From assembly GCF_000276665.1 (NCBI RefSeq), contig NW_004955480.1, positions 5,300,148 to 5,364,147 on the forward strand: a stretch of 64,000 nucleotides of DNA. Direction: 5' to 3'. Below, one piece after another: positions 1 to 12,052 of this stretch (its first letter is position 1; every line of letters starts with the position of its first letter). The DNA is from Chinchilla lanigera (taxonomy: Eukaryota; Chordata; Mammalia; Rodentia; Chinchillidae). The position numbers and the translations under genes were made by a program. Under the pieces are notes generated by a model. It did not search any database, was not told the origin of the DNA, and worked only from the letters and a program-made list of their open reading frames with translations.

Positions 1-1852
1 TGTTGATATGATCAATTACATTAATTGATTTGCATATATGGTACCATCCATGCATTTCTGGGATTCATTCCACTTAGTCATGATGTATAATATAACCTTG
101 GTGATTTGCCACATTATTTGATAGTATTTTATTGAGAATTTTTGCATCTATTTTCATTGGAATATTGGCCTGTACTTCTCTTTTTTAGCTGGGTCTTTCG
201 TTTTGGTGTCAGGGTAATATTTGCCTGTAGGAATAAGTTAGAGAGAATTGCTCCTCTTTCAATTTCATTAAAAAGTTTGAAAAATACTGGCATTAAATCT
301 TCTTAAATTTCTTGTAGAATTCAGCTGTGAATCCATTAGGACCTGGGCTTCCCTTTGATAGTAATTTTTCTATTATGTTTTCAATTTCACTGACTGATAT
401 TGGGTTATTTAGGATATTTATATCTTCTTGATTCAGCTTTGGTAATTCTCTTGTCTGGAAATCTTTCCAATACTTCTGTGTTCACCATTCTATAACAATA
501 AAGATTTTAAAAGTAGGTATTTATGATCTTCTGAGTTTCTATATGATCTGTAGTGATTTCACACTTTTCACTCTTCCATGCATGAATTTGAGTCTTTTCT
601 TTCCTTTCATTTGATAAGATTGGCTAGGGGTTTATCACTTTTATTAATTCTTTCAAAGAAACAACTCTTCAGTAATTCTTTATATTGTTTGCTTGGTCTC
701 CATTGCATTAATTTTTGCTCTGATCTTTAGAATTTCCTCCCTTTATGGGCTTTGGCTTCTCTTACTCTTCTTTTTCCAGAAGCTTGAGGAGTAACATTAG
801 GTTATTTATTTGTGCTCATTCTGTTTTCCTCATGGGAGAATTCACTGCTCTAAATTTTCCTCCTAGGACGGCTTTCATTGCATCTCATAAGTTCTGCTAT
901 GTTTTATCTGCTTTCTTGTTTAGTTGTAGTTATTGTTTAATTTCTTCTCTAATTTCATCTGTGACTCACTGGTTGTTTAGGAAGATGTTTTTTGATTTCC
1001 ATATGTTTATGGACTTTTTTGGTTTCTTTTGCCATTAATTTCCAATTTCATTGCATTATAGTCAGATAATATGCACAAGAGAATTTCAATTTGTTTGCGT
1101 TTACTTAACCATGTTCTGTGGGCTGGCATATGGTCTGTTTTAGATAGTGTCCCATGTGCACCTGAGAAGAATGAATGCTGTGATAATGTTGAGTAGAGGA
1201 TTCTGAAAACATACTATGTCCATTTTTTTACAGGTTTGGATCAATTCTGATATTTCTTTGCTGATTTTTTGTCTAGTTATCTACCAATGGGGCATTAAAT
1301 TCTCTTGTTACAATTCTGTTCTTGCATATTTGATTGTTTATGTTCATTAATAATTGTCATATATTTGGATGCTCCCATATTTGGTGCATATATATTTATG
1401 ATTATTATCTCTTTCTCTTGAAGTTTTCTCCTAACAAGTATTTAGTGACCTTCTTTATCTCTTTTGATTGTTCTTGAGTTGAAGTTCACATGTCTGCAAA
1501 CAAAATAGCTACCCCAGCTTTTTTCTGAGTTCCTGTCATATAGAGTATTGTTTTCCATCCTTTAACTTTCAGCCTATAAATTTATTTTAGTGTTAAATGT
1601 GTTTTTATCTAAACAGCATATTGTTGCATCTTGTTTCTTGATCCATTCAGCCCGTCTGTTTCTTTTGATTCATGAACTGAGGCCATTTACATTAATGGTT
1701 ATAAATGATATGTATTGCCTTATCTTTGTCACATTATTTATTATTTTCCTGCTGTTGTTTCCCTGCTTTTCCTCTCTGTTTATTTGCTTGCCCTGCCTGG
1801 GGATTTCTTTATGCTGTTTTTCTTGGAATTGTGGTAAATTTTATCTGTGTCT
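1..1852 (-). pseudogene. LINE-1 ORF2 relic, 5' part (endonuclease and start of reverse transcriptase), cut by window edge
   Basis: Read on the minus strand, this is the N-terminal half of an L1 ORF2. The apurinic-type endonuclease region lies at about 1000-1700 and the beginning of the reverse transcriptase region at about 1-950. It aligns by eye, block for block, with the better preserved L1 at 15.8-17.6 kb: both share the segments just before the RT core, the endonuclease C-terminal part and the ORF2 start region. The frame is broken by many stops and small indels, so no functional protein is expected. The rest of ORF2 lies beyond the left edge. ORF2 of an intact L1 nicks target DNA and copies L1 RNA in place. 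Open frames on the plus strand at 745-1038 and 1590-1982 are antisense shadows. Identification as L1 is firm; the subfamily is not determined. Confidence 0.9.
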
Positions 1853-1866
1853 AGAATATCTTTCAG

Positions 1867-2039
1867 ACAGCCAGGTGTGGTGGCTCATGCCTGTAATCAC
1901 AGCACTAGGGAGGCTAAGGCAGGAGGATTGTTATGAGGTCAAGGCCAGCCTCAGCTACAAAGTGAGCTCAAGGCCAGCCTGAACTGTGTAGCGAGACCCT
2001 GTCTCAAAAAAAGAAAAAAAAAAAGAAAGAAAAACCAAT
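1867..2039 (+). mobile_element. B1-like SINE with duplicated right part
   Basis: The element starts with the 7SL/B1 box A region and continues through the 'gtaatc..agcact' and 'aggccagcct' blocks. It then repeats the 'gctcaaggccagcctgaact' block before 'gagaccctgtctc' and an A-rich tail. It is flanked by a perfect 14-bp target duplication, agaatatctttcag, at 1853-1866 and 2040-2053, so the insertion into the L1 is complete. The repeated right block recurs in the other B1 copies of this window and is therefore a family trait. Confidence 0.93.
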
Positions 2040-2169
2040 AGAATATCTTTCAGAAGAACTTTCCTCTGTCTTACCTTTCAGAATATCTTATTTCTCTCTA
2101 AAATATCTTTCCATCCTCTTTGTAGAGTTGCTTTAATTGTCATAAATTTCTTCAGTTTTCCTTGTCATG

Positions 2170-3159
2170 GAAGTATCTTGTGTCTCCATTAATTTTGAAA
2201 GATAGTTTTGAAAGGTACTTTAACCTGGTTTGGAATTTGTTTACTTTCAGGACTCAAAATATTTCATTCCAACCTCTTCTTGACTTGAGGTTTTGCATTG
2301 AGATGTCTCCTGTGATTCTGATGGATTTCCTTATAGGTGATCTGCTTCTTTTCTCTAACAGCTTTTAATATTCTGTTCTTATGCTGAATTTCTGGAATCT
2401 TGATTATTTTTTATCTTTTTTTTTATCAAGAATCAAACCCAGGACCTTGTGTTTACCAGGCTATATCCCCAACTATATTGATTATTATATTTCTTAGTGT
2501 AGTTTTATTTTGGTCATGGCTGTTTGGAGTTCTATATGCTTCATTAAAATGTATGTGAAATTCTTTATCCATGCATGGGAATTTTTCTATCATTATTTCT
2601 GTGAGGAGTTTTTTTATGGCATTTGTGCTGTTTCCAGCTTTCTTATTGACCCCAATCAATCTTATGCTATTCTTCTTTGTGTCATTTTGTAGCTGTTGGA
2701 TTGATTTTTCACAACCTCTTGCCATTTTAACATATCTTTCTTTTAATGATCACTAGCTGCAATTAGGTCTTCCAGATCTAAAATTCTATCCTTTGCTTCA
2801 TTCAATCTGTTTCATATACTTTCAGTGGAGGTTTTAATCTCTTGAATTTCTGTTTGGATCTGTTTTGTGGATTCCAATTCTTTCCTATGTTGGGCATTTT
2901 TTGTTTCTATCATTTTTCTAAGCTCATCTATACTTTTACCTGTGTCTTCTCTAATATCTTGGATTTTAAGCAACATGTATTTTTGTACCTGAGAGATTAT
3001 TTTCTCTATAGACTTTTCCACTTGTTTTTTCTCTTCTGTTGCTCTCATTTCAGAAAGTTCCAGTGTTTGATTTCTGGTTTCATCTACTTCATTGTGTTCT
3101 GGGCTTGTCCTGTGTAGCCTAGGAGTTTGGGGTTTCATTTTGCTTCTGAGTCTTGTCAT
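2170..3159 (-). pseudogene. LINE-1 ORF1 relic
   Basis: The minus strand encodes an L1 ORF1-type RNA chaperone in pieces. The frame at 2812-3159 (115 residues) is a highly charged Glu/Lys/Arg/Gln-rich N-terminal coiled coil. The frame at 2453-2725 carries the RNA-recognition part, with the motif 'RLIGV' and an 'EAYRTPNSHDQNK' block. The remaining C-terminal domain is disrupted at 2170-2420. A short minus-strand ID-like fragment sits at about 2424-2475. Position just upstream (in L1 sense) of the ORF2 relic supports the assignment. Frameshifts and stops make it non-functional. The intact protein would trimerise through the coiled coil and bind L1 RNA. Confidence 0.88.
2424..2475 (-). mobile_element. 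ID-like SINE fragment (degraded)
   Basis: The short stretch reads as the reverse of the ID 3' half ('aatcaaacccaggaccttg' then 'ccccaac'). It has a T-run upstream. It is truncated and decayed, and interrupts the ORF1 relic. Confidence 0.5.
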
Positions 3160-4140
3160 TTCCTATTTTCTCTGCTTTATTTTATTTCACTTTCTATATT
3201 GATGCTTGCTAATTTCTTACGATGGCTTTATCACCAGTACTGAGGCTTGGTTCTTTATAGCTATTCCAAGAACTTACCTTCCCAACTTGTAAAGAATGCA
3301 AAGTTACTATTTGGCTCGGTCCCTAATCCTTTGATACTGGGCTGCAGTGATAATAACACCATACAATTACAGTGTGGTCATACAGGGGAGAAAAACTGGT
3401 TATAACATGTATGACCTCCTGGCTAAAGTAGCATAGTTATTAATAACAATAGTTTCAAGTACAGCTTAACTACTGACAAACTATGGCAACCTTTAACCTG
3501 CCATCTCCAAAGCAGCAAACAGTACATCTCTAAAATTTTGAAGTAGCAAACTCTAAAGTTTGCTACTTCAAAAGTTATATAACAAAATAAAACGTATACC
3601 ATGTACTTGTATGCAGTGATTTTCCCTTTAGTGTAGTGCTTTTACCCTTTTGTGGGGAGTGGGGAGTGGGGAGGTTAAGATGGGTAGGAGACAGGATAAA
3701 GTGATGAATGAGGTCAAATATAGTAGAGTCATGGCTAAAGGTCAAAGGATGATCATCTGAGTTTTGGGAAACTGAAGGACATAGGAGGGAAAGAGGGAAA
3801 TAGAATGTGAAGGAAAGGGAAGAGAATATTTACTCACTAGAAATTTTAAATTCCAAAAGTAGTTGAGAAAAGAGAGAAAGAGGATCAAAGAAGAAAATGA
3901 AAAAGATAGGTAATAAATCTAGACAATGAAAAAAGAAGGAAGAAAGTATAAGCAGAATGGAAAAGAAAGAAAGAAAAGAACATAAGGAAAAAAAGTATGG
4001 TAGAAAGAGAGGTGAGAAACAATATCCAAAAACAAAGTAACCATAAAATAGGAGACACAAGAAGATGACTTCCAAACAGACAGAAAAAGGATAGCCAATC
4101 AGACAAGCAAGGGAGAATAAAAGTAGTAAAATACCTCTGG
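3160..4140. other. Probable L1 5' region plus unassigned sequence with hairpin and purine-rich block
   Basis: The L1 N-terminal ORF1 ends at 3159, so the following bases may be the L1 5' leader. Where it ends is unclear. A perfect 17-bp stem with a 4-base loop lies at 3536-3573. From about 3650 to 4140 the plus strand is strongly purine-biased (runs of 'gggga', 'gaaag', 'gaagg'). Minus-strand open frames there (3830-4106) are low-complexity Phe/Leu/Ser strings read from this bias and are not genes. Confidence 0.5.
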
Positions 4141-4585
4141 TGTTCTCAGTTCTGTGATAGTGTTCATGTTAGATTCGAGAAAAGTGCTGTGTACTCCAGT
4201 CAAGTTTGCCATGGGAATTGCACTAGCTATGGAGCTGATCTTAGCCTCTCGAAGTGGAGGCTGGGACTGGTCTTCTGTTGATGGAATTCTCCAAAGCCCA
4301 AACCCTGGCTGCTTGCTGCTGCCTCAGACTCTTCCACATTGTTGGTCTCATTGATTACTTGGCACTCCTGGGATGGTTATACCAGGTCTTGTGGCTCCAG
4401 TTGATCCACTAGCCAAAGGCGAGCATGTGCCTGTGTGCCAGGTGTCCAGTCTGTTCTGAGTCTCTGGGATCAGGTAGGTCTGCCCACCAAAGGCACATGT
4501 GCACCTGTGTGCCTGAGGCTGGTCTCTCCTCTTTTAATTTTGAGTGTTGAGTATTTTGTCTCAGTAAGGAGAGAAACTTAACCAA
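4141..4585 (+). mobile_element. Possible LTR or L1 leader segment, G+C-richer
   Basis: This segment is richer in G+C than its surroundings and contains an imperfect internal repeat: 'ccaaaggc..catgtg' followed by 'cctgtgtgcc' occurs at about 4414-4441 and again at about 4487-4513. Its right end ('gagtattttgtctcagtaa' then 'aacttaacca') resembles the 3' end of the MaLR LTRs in this window. It may therefore be a decayed plus-strand LTR, or an L1 leader abutting one. Assignment is tentative. Confidence 0.35.
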
Positions 4586-6970
4586 AACAATATTGAACTA
4601 TAGTCAAAAAATGAGAAAATAATAATAGCTAGTTGGAAATAAATGGGCTAGGCCAAAAAGGTATTTTGAAATATAACCAAAAAATTCCCAATGTTCTAAT
4701 TCAAAAAAATCTGGCACTAGAAGCAATTCAGTGTCTCAGCTCTGGCATCATGACCTTCAACCAAAATAGGAGTATACGAAATGGGAAATTGAGAGAATGG
4801 TAGTTTTCCTCCAGGTATGGTAGGATGACGTACTGTGAGTATCCTCCTCTATCCAGTAGAGCGTCCACCCATATTGAACTAATTTATGTCATCCCTACCT
4901 TAGTTAAACTTGGCTGAAAAGTCACATGCCTTCTAAGTCTGCAGATGAGAATATCGGAATGTCAGCAACCAGACAAACTCTTGTGCATAGCAGAGGAATT
5001 GTTGCCACAGCAAGAAAGACTTTGTCAGACCAAATGAAACACACTTTCCCAAGCAGCTTTCAAGTTCATACAATGGACCCAGAAGAACATAAAAGATATA
5101 GAACTTAGAAATATATTCCAACAAGAAATAGACTAAAACAAATGAAAACAAACATGAGGAAAGAGAGAGATGGAATTTTGAGAGAAATTTAAGAACTTCC
5201 ATGTTAAAAAAACTAAAACTGCCAGTGAATAATATACCTTTTATTCTCTTTCTATACTCTGTCTGTATGTATACATAAATACTACATATGTATATATTTA
5301 TAGGAAACAAAAAAGAGCAGAAAGACTGACATATAAAGGGTTCTGTTTGTACTTAATGGAATCCAAATCCACCCAAAGCTACATATATGATTTGGCTTCT
5401 GTATTCAGTTCCATTTAATTTCCATTTTAATTGGAAATGGTGCACTGGAGAACAAAAAAGATGATAAGCCATCAGACAAGTTATTAATTCCAGGAGTAAG
5501 GAAGATAATGTTTATATTTGCCAGAGAAGAGGCAATTAAAGTGAGATTATGATTGAAGGAGATAAGAGGCAAGGCATACAAAATAGAGGCACTAAAATGA
5601 TACAGAATAATAGCAGTGAGAGAAAGCAAGTGGCACTGCGATTGGTTATGCTAAAACTTTCCAGAAATATAATGATCTGTCAGATAATTTGTCCTATATG
5701 ATGGTGCTATTCACATGAATAAGCTACGGTACATTAAAAGCATTGTGACAGTAGACACAATATGTCATAAGATCTAGCTTGTTGAAGGCATGAAGAGTAG
5801 TAGTAAATCAGTGGCATTGTGATATTAGTCATATTCATAAAAATTGTAAAAACAAGAACAATAATTGTTAATAACCTTCACAGTTTATGAAGCACCTATA
5901 GTGTAGGACTTTATTATCAATTCAGCTTTGAGTTTGTACTTGTACTGAAAGAATGTTTCTGAATTACAAATGAACATTTGAGAACACACTCCTGGAAATA
6001 CTTTGATCCTTTAAAATTTTGCTGTTCAAAATATATTAAATATTGTGTTTGATGGCTCTAATGATTTGGCTACAAGAAGGAATGGAAACTATATACTTCT
6101 ATGCTTTATTCATGGAAAATTTCATAAAGTTAATGGTATATTTAATTTAAAAAGGAGAATTTTTTTGTCCTATCAGGTAAGGACAGGAATGGATTCTAGG
6201 GCACAAATTTTTCTTCAGAGCTCAATTTTTCTTTGTTTCCATTTGGCTTTCTTTCCCAAAAGATTTTTACCAATTTGTAAGCATATTGATCACAAGTAGA
6301 AAACAATTCATATTTTTCCAGATTTGCAAGCATGTAAAGGGATTTTTATCTATTCTCCATAGCTCCGTAAGATCACTTATAATGAGCTGTGTACTCATTG
6401 CTAGATCCGGCATTCAGGAATACTGCTTTATCCTCCAGTTTGACTCACTCAACAATCCTAACAGTATACATGGGATTTGTTATCAGCCCCTCCAAAAGGC
6501 AAAACAGAACTTTGAATTTGCAGAATCTTGCAGAACTTTGAATTTCAAGGGTCAGAAAGCAAGGAGAATACACACACACACACTCACACACACAACACAC
6601 ACACACAGAACACAACACAAAACATTTCCAAAATAATCAAACCTATCATCAACACTAAAAGGCACAAAAATCATCCTTCAAAATTACTGAGGAAAATAAT
6701 ATTCTATCCTATAATAACATAGCTAGCCAAACTTGTAATGAAGTATGCAGATACCAAAGAATATATTCACAGATAATTTCAGTTAAGGGGAGCTATTGGA
6801 GGATGTGCTTTTGATAAATGAATGTGAAAACCCTGAAAATGCAAAAGATAGAGCTTGGGAAACAGAAAATGACTAATCCAAGGGAGGATAATCAAGAAAA
6901 TTTCTAGATATTGTAAACAAAACTATGACAGTAACCAACTATGAGCAAGCCATTGGGATGAGAAGAAAAC
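4586..6970. other. Single-copy-looking DNA without gene
   Basis: I see no exon, SINE or L1 segment here apart from a CA-rich microsatellite at 6569-6625. Open frames such as 4933-5310 on the minus strand (125 residues, Phe/Leu/Tyr-rich) have no recognisable domain and look like chance frames in A+T-rich DNA. Confidence 0.6.
6569..6625. repeat. Interrupted (CA)n microsatellite
   Basis: Runs of CA are broken by 'ct', 'aa' and 'gaa' interruptions, then pass into an A/C-rich tail. The interruptions suggest low instability. Confidence 0.9.
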
Positions 6971-6973
6971 TTC

Positions 6974-7368
6974 TGCTATGCTTTGTGTCTAGATATCTGC
7001 CCAAAGGCACATGCAGTCGTAGGCAGGGTTTTTCCACAGGTGGGTGAATCCAGAGTGTGTGATGCTGGTATTAAGTGTGCATCAGTCCACTGATTAGTTT
7101 GACACTGCCCTAATCCAAGTAGCCTATAAACAGTGTAAAAGGGACAGAAAGAAGCTGCTTAGGGCCCTTGCTGGCTTGCTTTTGCTGTCTTCTGCCTGCC
7201 ATGAACTCTTGTCTCTTCTGCAGTGCCCCTCAGCCAAACCATCCTGGTTTAGAACCAGCCAGTTACGGATTGAAATCTCTACAAGCTGTGAGCTAAATAA
7301 ACCTTTCCCCCTGTAACTCTGAGTACTGAGTATTTTGTTTCAGCAATGAGAGAAAAGTAACTAACACA
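6974..7368 (+). mobile_element. ERVL-MaLR LTR (ORR1/MT-like), solo
   Basis: The start 'tgctatgctttgtgtctag' and the end 'cagcaatgagagaaaagtaa' followed by 'ctaacaca' match the terminal blocks shared by the other MaLR LTRs of the window. The interior has the 'ctgcctgccatgaactct' block and an AATAAA signal ('gagctaaataaacc') near 7290. No internal region is attached, so it is a solo LTR or a decayed end. MaLR elements are non-autonomous ERVL relatives. Confidence 0.8.
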
Positions 7369-7373
7369 GACTC

Positions 7374-9741
7374 CAAAAGAAATGCTTCCAAAAATAAAAT
7401 ATATTGGTATATTTTGAAAGTCTTGACACACTAAAAAGTGTTAGTTTTGTTACAGAATGTGGAAGTAATACAGAAAAACTATCACTTCCAGAAATAGCAT
7501 AATTTAGCACAATTATGGAATTATAATTTCAGTACATTATGCAGTATAGACATAAATATTATTTAGGTAATTAAGATAAGATCATACGTTCATTTTATAA
7601 ATAATAATACTATAAAAATTCAGTAATCCACAAATTGTGTCCCAGAACAGAAGTATGGGGATAACGTGAAAAATTGTGACTGTCACCCTGCTAGATTTGA
7701 AGTACAAATTATTGGCTCCACATCAAAAGTGCTGAATCAGAAACTCCAAGAACAAAGGCCACAGTCTGTATGTCACCCATAAACTCACCCTGGTGCATAA
7801 GAATATTTGAAAATTTGCTCTCTTTGTATTAGTACTAGAAAGATGTGGATTTAGGTTATGGGATTACTAAAGTCAAACATTTCTTTTCCAGTGTAAAATA
7901 TGTATAAGAAACAGCATAATCAGAACAGTGCTAAAATTAGATTCTTAGGAAATATGCATATGTTTCAAATAAAAAGGTAACTTTTATTAAAAGTGGGGTG
8001 TTTTGAAGGAACAAGAATCAAGAGTGGAAAATATGGGACAGAGGAGTATTTTTCTCTCTGTGGCACTTTCGATACTATTTACCATTGTAACACATTCTAT
8101 TCTAAGTTAACCAAATTTTTTAAAGACATTAATTGGCATGTGATGAAAAATGGAAAAATATATCTTCAAGAAAAATAAATTATATATACATGTGAAAATA
8201 AATCATATTTCCTAGTAGAATATACAAAATATGCTCATATCCATAAATAGTTTCACTTTGTGCATCATTTGTCGGTCTTAGAGCCATTTGAATGTGTTAT
8301 TCGTGTATGTATTTTCTGAAATAGAATGTCATAGTCAAAGATTAGGTGACCATTTCAGAAGAGATTTTGTAAAGTATTAAAGGCATTTCCAAGGAAGTTG
8401 ACAGAGACAATAAGGAAGCTGTGTGAGTGATGTTTAGAAAAAGGAACTGTAAAGGATGATCACCAATTGTTATGAAGGTGAAGAGAAAATCGGAGTCAAA
8501 TTCATCTATGAAACAGGAGCTTGAGAAATGGGATGACAGCCCTGAAAATTGAAAAGCAAATAGATGCTTCAGTTTGTAGTACAGAGAGAATAAAAATGTA
8601 TTAAAAAAAAAAAAAAACAGGCTAAGGATTTGTCTCCTATCTATTTCTACAGGAATGGAGGTTAAAACTATGGCTTTGATCAATCCAGAAAGGAGGAAAG
8701 ACGTTTCTCGAGGTGCTTGACATTATTGGCAGGGCGTGGTCTTCATTTTCAGCCTGTGATAGTTTAGTAAACATTCTTGGTAATGATTCATTATTTTGCT
8801 AGTGCCAGGGGTGTGTAGTGTCTGATAATGTAAAACTAACATGAAGCAGTGATTTATATCTTCAGGATTATTTGATGGATAACTAAACAGACTGTCTAAA
8901 TGCATATGCAAATGAATTGATTAACCAGTTTCACTTTTAAAATGACCTCTGTTTTGTATTCCACTTTTACATAGACTCTTGATTTATCAGAAGATTTAGT
9001 GGTGTACAGTATTTGGGTTTACATAGAGTGCGGTGAATTTTAATGGAAATCATTTATCATCTTCAGGACTCAGCCAATACATGTCCAAATCGAGCCTGTG
9101 ACTCTCTTGCCAAGTTTAGCACTTCGGAATGGGATTACATCAGCTCCTAGCACCAGGACTTTGAATTCGGCATTAACAAAATATCAACAACACAACGTTG
9201 TTTTGTTGATAATAATGACGCTTGATATTAAAAATGACAGTCATTACTAAGCATTTGTAGCTCAAGCTTTATGATAATAACAATGATATGAAACATTTAT
9301 TGGGTACCTATTGTATACCTAATTTATCTAAAACTAATCAAGGTTGCTGTCCTTGAAGGATTTGAAAATTTATGTTAGCACATGATACAAGAGAGATTAT
9401 ATGAAAATGTTACCATAAAGCTGATTCTGCACAGGAGCATAAACTCTAACCTAAGTTTTCTCTATCAAAGGCATTAATTTTATCCACTGATCTTATACTT
9501 TCCTCTCTTTAAAAGCTTGGTTTCTTATTGCAATGGTCTAATATACAATGAAAAGAGTGAAACATGTAACACTACTCTGATACCGCATAGAACATTTTTA
9601 TAATGTTGCATAACTGATGAATGAATGATTCACTGAGTATTAATTAGCATGTTCTAAAACCTTGATATATATTAACGTTCACATAAAATAATGAAACCTA
9701 GTAGTTATCTGTCATTTGCAGAATATGGTTTCACAAAAGTT
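7374..9741. other. Single-copy-looking DNA, no gene
   Basis: No coding exon is recognisable. A poly(A) run lies at about 8603-8618. The portion around 7690-7800 faintly resembles a MER5-type element. The 9040-9260 stretch contains three isolated CpGs and a 28-bp near-perfect palindrome and may be a conserved element. The minus-strand frame 8342-8683 has no known domain. Confidence 0.5.
9183..9210. repeat. 28-bp near-perfect palindrome
   Basis: The sequence atcaacaacacaacg followed by ttgttttgttgat equals its own reverse complement except for one mismatched base pair, centred on 'cgttg'/'aacg'. It lies in single-copy-looking DNA. Confidence 0.85.
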
Positions 9742-9757
9742 GAAACAGAGATTAAGA

Positions 9758-9911
9758 TGGGTATGGTAGAGCACATCTGTAATCCCAGGACTCAGGAAAC
9801 CGAGGCAGGAGGATCACCCTGAGTTCAAGATCAGCCTGGGCTATTTAGTGAGATGCTGCCCTCCCTCAAAATAACAACAACAACAACAACAACAACAACA
9901 GCAACAAAACA
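9758..9911 (+). mobile_element. B1-like SINE with (CAA)n tail
   Basis: This is a B1 left part without the duplicated right block, ending in 'gagatgctgccctccctc' and a (CAA)n tail at 9873-9908. A perfect 16-bp target duplication, gaaacagagattaaga, lies at 9742-9757 and 9912-9927. It is more diverged than the copies at 1.9 and 47.6 kb. Confidence 0.9.
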
Positions 9912-9927
9912 GAAACAGAGATTAAGA

Positions 9928-10686
9928 GAAATTAAAGCTGTTGAGTAAGCAGTTTTGGAGTTAGGGACTACAAGGGAATAAAACTCAAAGAAGAAAATTT
10001 CAAAGCTCATTTTGTTAGCACTATGTCATGCTGACCCAAAACTGTAAGACAATATTCTCTGTCAAATTAGAGAGGTAAAACCAAAATCTCTGAGTACCCC
10101 TATGAAGCATAGAATAGAGTTTTGTAGGATTTAGGAAGTAAGGCACTGTGTAAGTAGTATTTGTTGAGTACCACCCTCCCCAGAAGTATAAACCTACAAA
10201 CATGGCATACAGTTTGCAGCATACTTGCTGCTATACTAGTACAAGAAAGAAGCTACAATGGCTCAAAATGAATGGGTATTTACTTCTTGTTCACACACTA
10301 TTAAACTTGTATTCCATGCAGTCATTTAAAGACCTGAGAACAGAAGCTCCATCTTCAAAACCTGATGTTCAAGATATTGCATAGGTCATCTTTATTAAAA
10401 GCAGGGGAGAATAAAAAAATATATACTAGAGATGAGTGACAGGAGAAGTGTATATCAGCGTGGAACTATCACCTTTCACTTGGGGTCACATTCCCACAGC
10501 TAGAAGGTCATGGCTGCACTTAAAGTACAAAATTCAACAAATGTATTCATAGAAGGATGTCTGCTTCCTAGATACAATTTTCACTATGGAAAGGGGAGAA
10601 AGGATATTTAAAGACCTATGCCTCTCTGATACACATGAGAATAAGTGACTGCATCATTTGTACAAAGAATCTAAAGCTCAGAGATA
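9928..10686. other. Intergenic DNA, nothing recognised
   Basis: Two short opposing open frames (10021-10203 minus, 10202-10384 plus) have no domain or splice context. No repeat family was recognised. Confidence 0.5.
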
Positions 10687-10703
10687 CAAAAATAACTTGC
10701 CTA

Positions 10704-10821
10704 GGGGCTGGGGATTTAGCTCAGCGGCAAAGCGCCTGCCTGACAAGCGCAAGGTCGTGAGTTTGGTTCCCGGTACCGGAGAAAAACCAAAACCAAAAAA
10801 AAAACAAAAAAACAAAAAAAA
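10704..10821 (+). mobile_element. ID SINE (tRNA-derived), young copy
   Basis: The body runs from 'ggggctggggatttagctca' through 'gtgagtttggttccc' and 'ggtaccgg', then an A/C-rich tail. Box A and box B-like segments of an RNA polymerase III promoter are visible. A perfect 17-bp target duplication, caaaaataacttgccta, lies at 10687-10703 and 10822-10838. Intact CpGs in the body suggest recent insertion. It is derived from a tRNA but is not a tRNA gene. Confidence 0.95.
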
Positions 10822-11074
10822 CAAAAATAACTTGCCTAAAGATTTAAGGGTGTGGAAGGATCGGTCCACATGCAATCTTGGCACTCAGCCAGCTACTACC
10901 TGAAAACTAAGTCTGGCCTTCCAGCTGTTTTCATAGGTACAGTGTTGATTTATTTGTCCATTATGTGTGACTTCTTTCACACTACCATGGTAACAGTAAG
11001 TAGTTCTGACAAGAGAGTATGCCCTGTATAATTTTAACATTTTTCTATCTGTAGTGTTACAGAAAAAAGTTTGC

Positions 11075-11625
11075 TGAATGTGTAAGGTTTTTATTGTATC
11101 TATAACAAACTGTAAAAAAACTCAATGGCCTAAAACAGCACAGGGTTTTTTTCTCAGTTTCATACTCTTTGAAGTCAGAATTCTGAAATGGGTCTTACTG
11201 CTGCATTCCTTCCTAAAGACTCTAAAGGACACACTTTGCTTGCCTTTTCCAGTTTATGGATCTTACCTGCATTCCTTGGTTCCTGGCTCCTTTGCATCTT
11301 CCAAACTAGAAAGGGCTGCTGAAAACTTGTCTATAATGCATCACTCTGACTTTTATTCTTCTGACTTCCTCTTCCATTTTTAAGAACCATTGTGAAAATT
11401 ATTTTGATCACCATTCTTCTGCCTTTTTCTATATAAATACCATTGTAATTATGTTGAACCTACCTAGATAATCTGGGATAATCTCCCCTTCCTGAAATCA
11501 AATGATTTATCTGTTTCATTTAATATGCAACCTCAAATCTTTTTTGACATGAAATCTAAAATACACAGTTTCCATAGTTTAGTACATGAAGATGTTTAGC
11601 AGTCAGCTATTCTATCGATCACAGT
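11075..11625 (-). mobile_element. MLT1-type MaLR LTR, old
   Basis: The block 'tataacaaactgtaaaaaaa' followed by 'ctcaatggcctaaaacagca' and the later 'acctagataatctgggataa' block with 'tctccccttcctgaaatc' are the familiar reverse-strand landmarks of mammal-wide MLT1 LTRs. It is clearly diverged. The plus-strand frame 11078-11383 lies inside it and is not a gene. Confidence 0.65.
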
Positions 11626-12052
11626 GGCAGTTAATCCACATTATAAACAATCTATTGTTTTCATTGCACAACTTCCTGCCCCTAAATAAACAGATAAGCC
11701 TTTATTACAGTCAGAAACATTGAATCTTATACAACGTGGATGGTAGAAAGATTGTAGAAAAGTAATTGAGAGGGGTACATGTTTTGGAAAAGTGAAAACG
11801 AAAAAATACACTATAGGAACTGATTAAGTGTTCAGGGATCTGTATGCAAAGAAACCCTATGCTCTGAAGAAAACTGACAAGATGAAAATCCACAAACTCT
11901 GTAGCCAGATGTACTGAGTAGATTCGGATTGTGTAGTGCATTAAGAAAATGAAAAATACCATTCTTTAAATAGGTTACAAAAATGAACCTTGTTCTAGTT
12001 AAATGGGGATGAACAGAAGAAATGCAGTATAAAATAAATTTGGTATTTTACT
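11626..12052. other. Intergenic DNA, nothing recognised
   Basis: This A+T-rich stretch lies between the old LTR and the L1 block. The minus-strand frame 11711-11962 has no recognisable domain. Confidence 0.5.

Noticed and set aside
745..1982. Plus-strand frames at 745-1038 and 1590-1982
   Set aside because: They are antisense to L1 ORF2 and, for the second, extend into a B1 SINE.
4933..5310. 125-residue minus-strand frame with hydrophobic segments
   Set aside because: A+T-rich sequence readily gives Phe/Leu/Tyr strings; no signal, family motif or exon boundary supports a membrane protein.
10704..10821. tRNA-like sequence with polymerase III boxes (also at 14.1, 19.3, 30.6, 32.8, 43.4 and 44.5 kb)
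   Set aside because: The A-rich tails and target duplications show these are ID SINEs, not tRNA genes.
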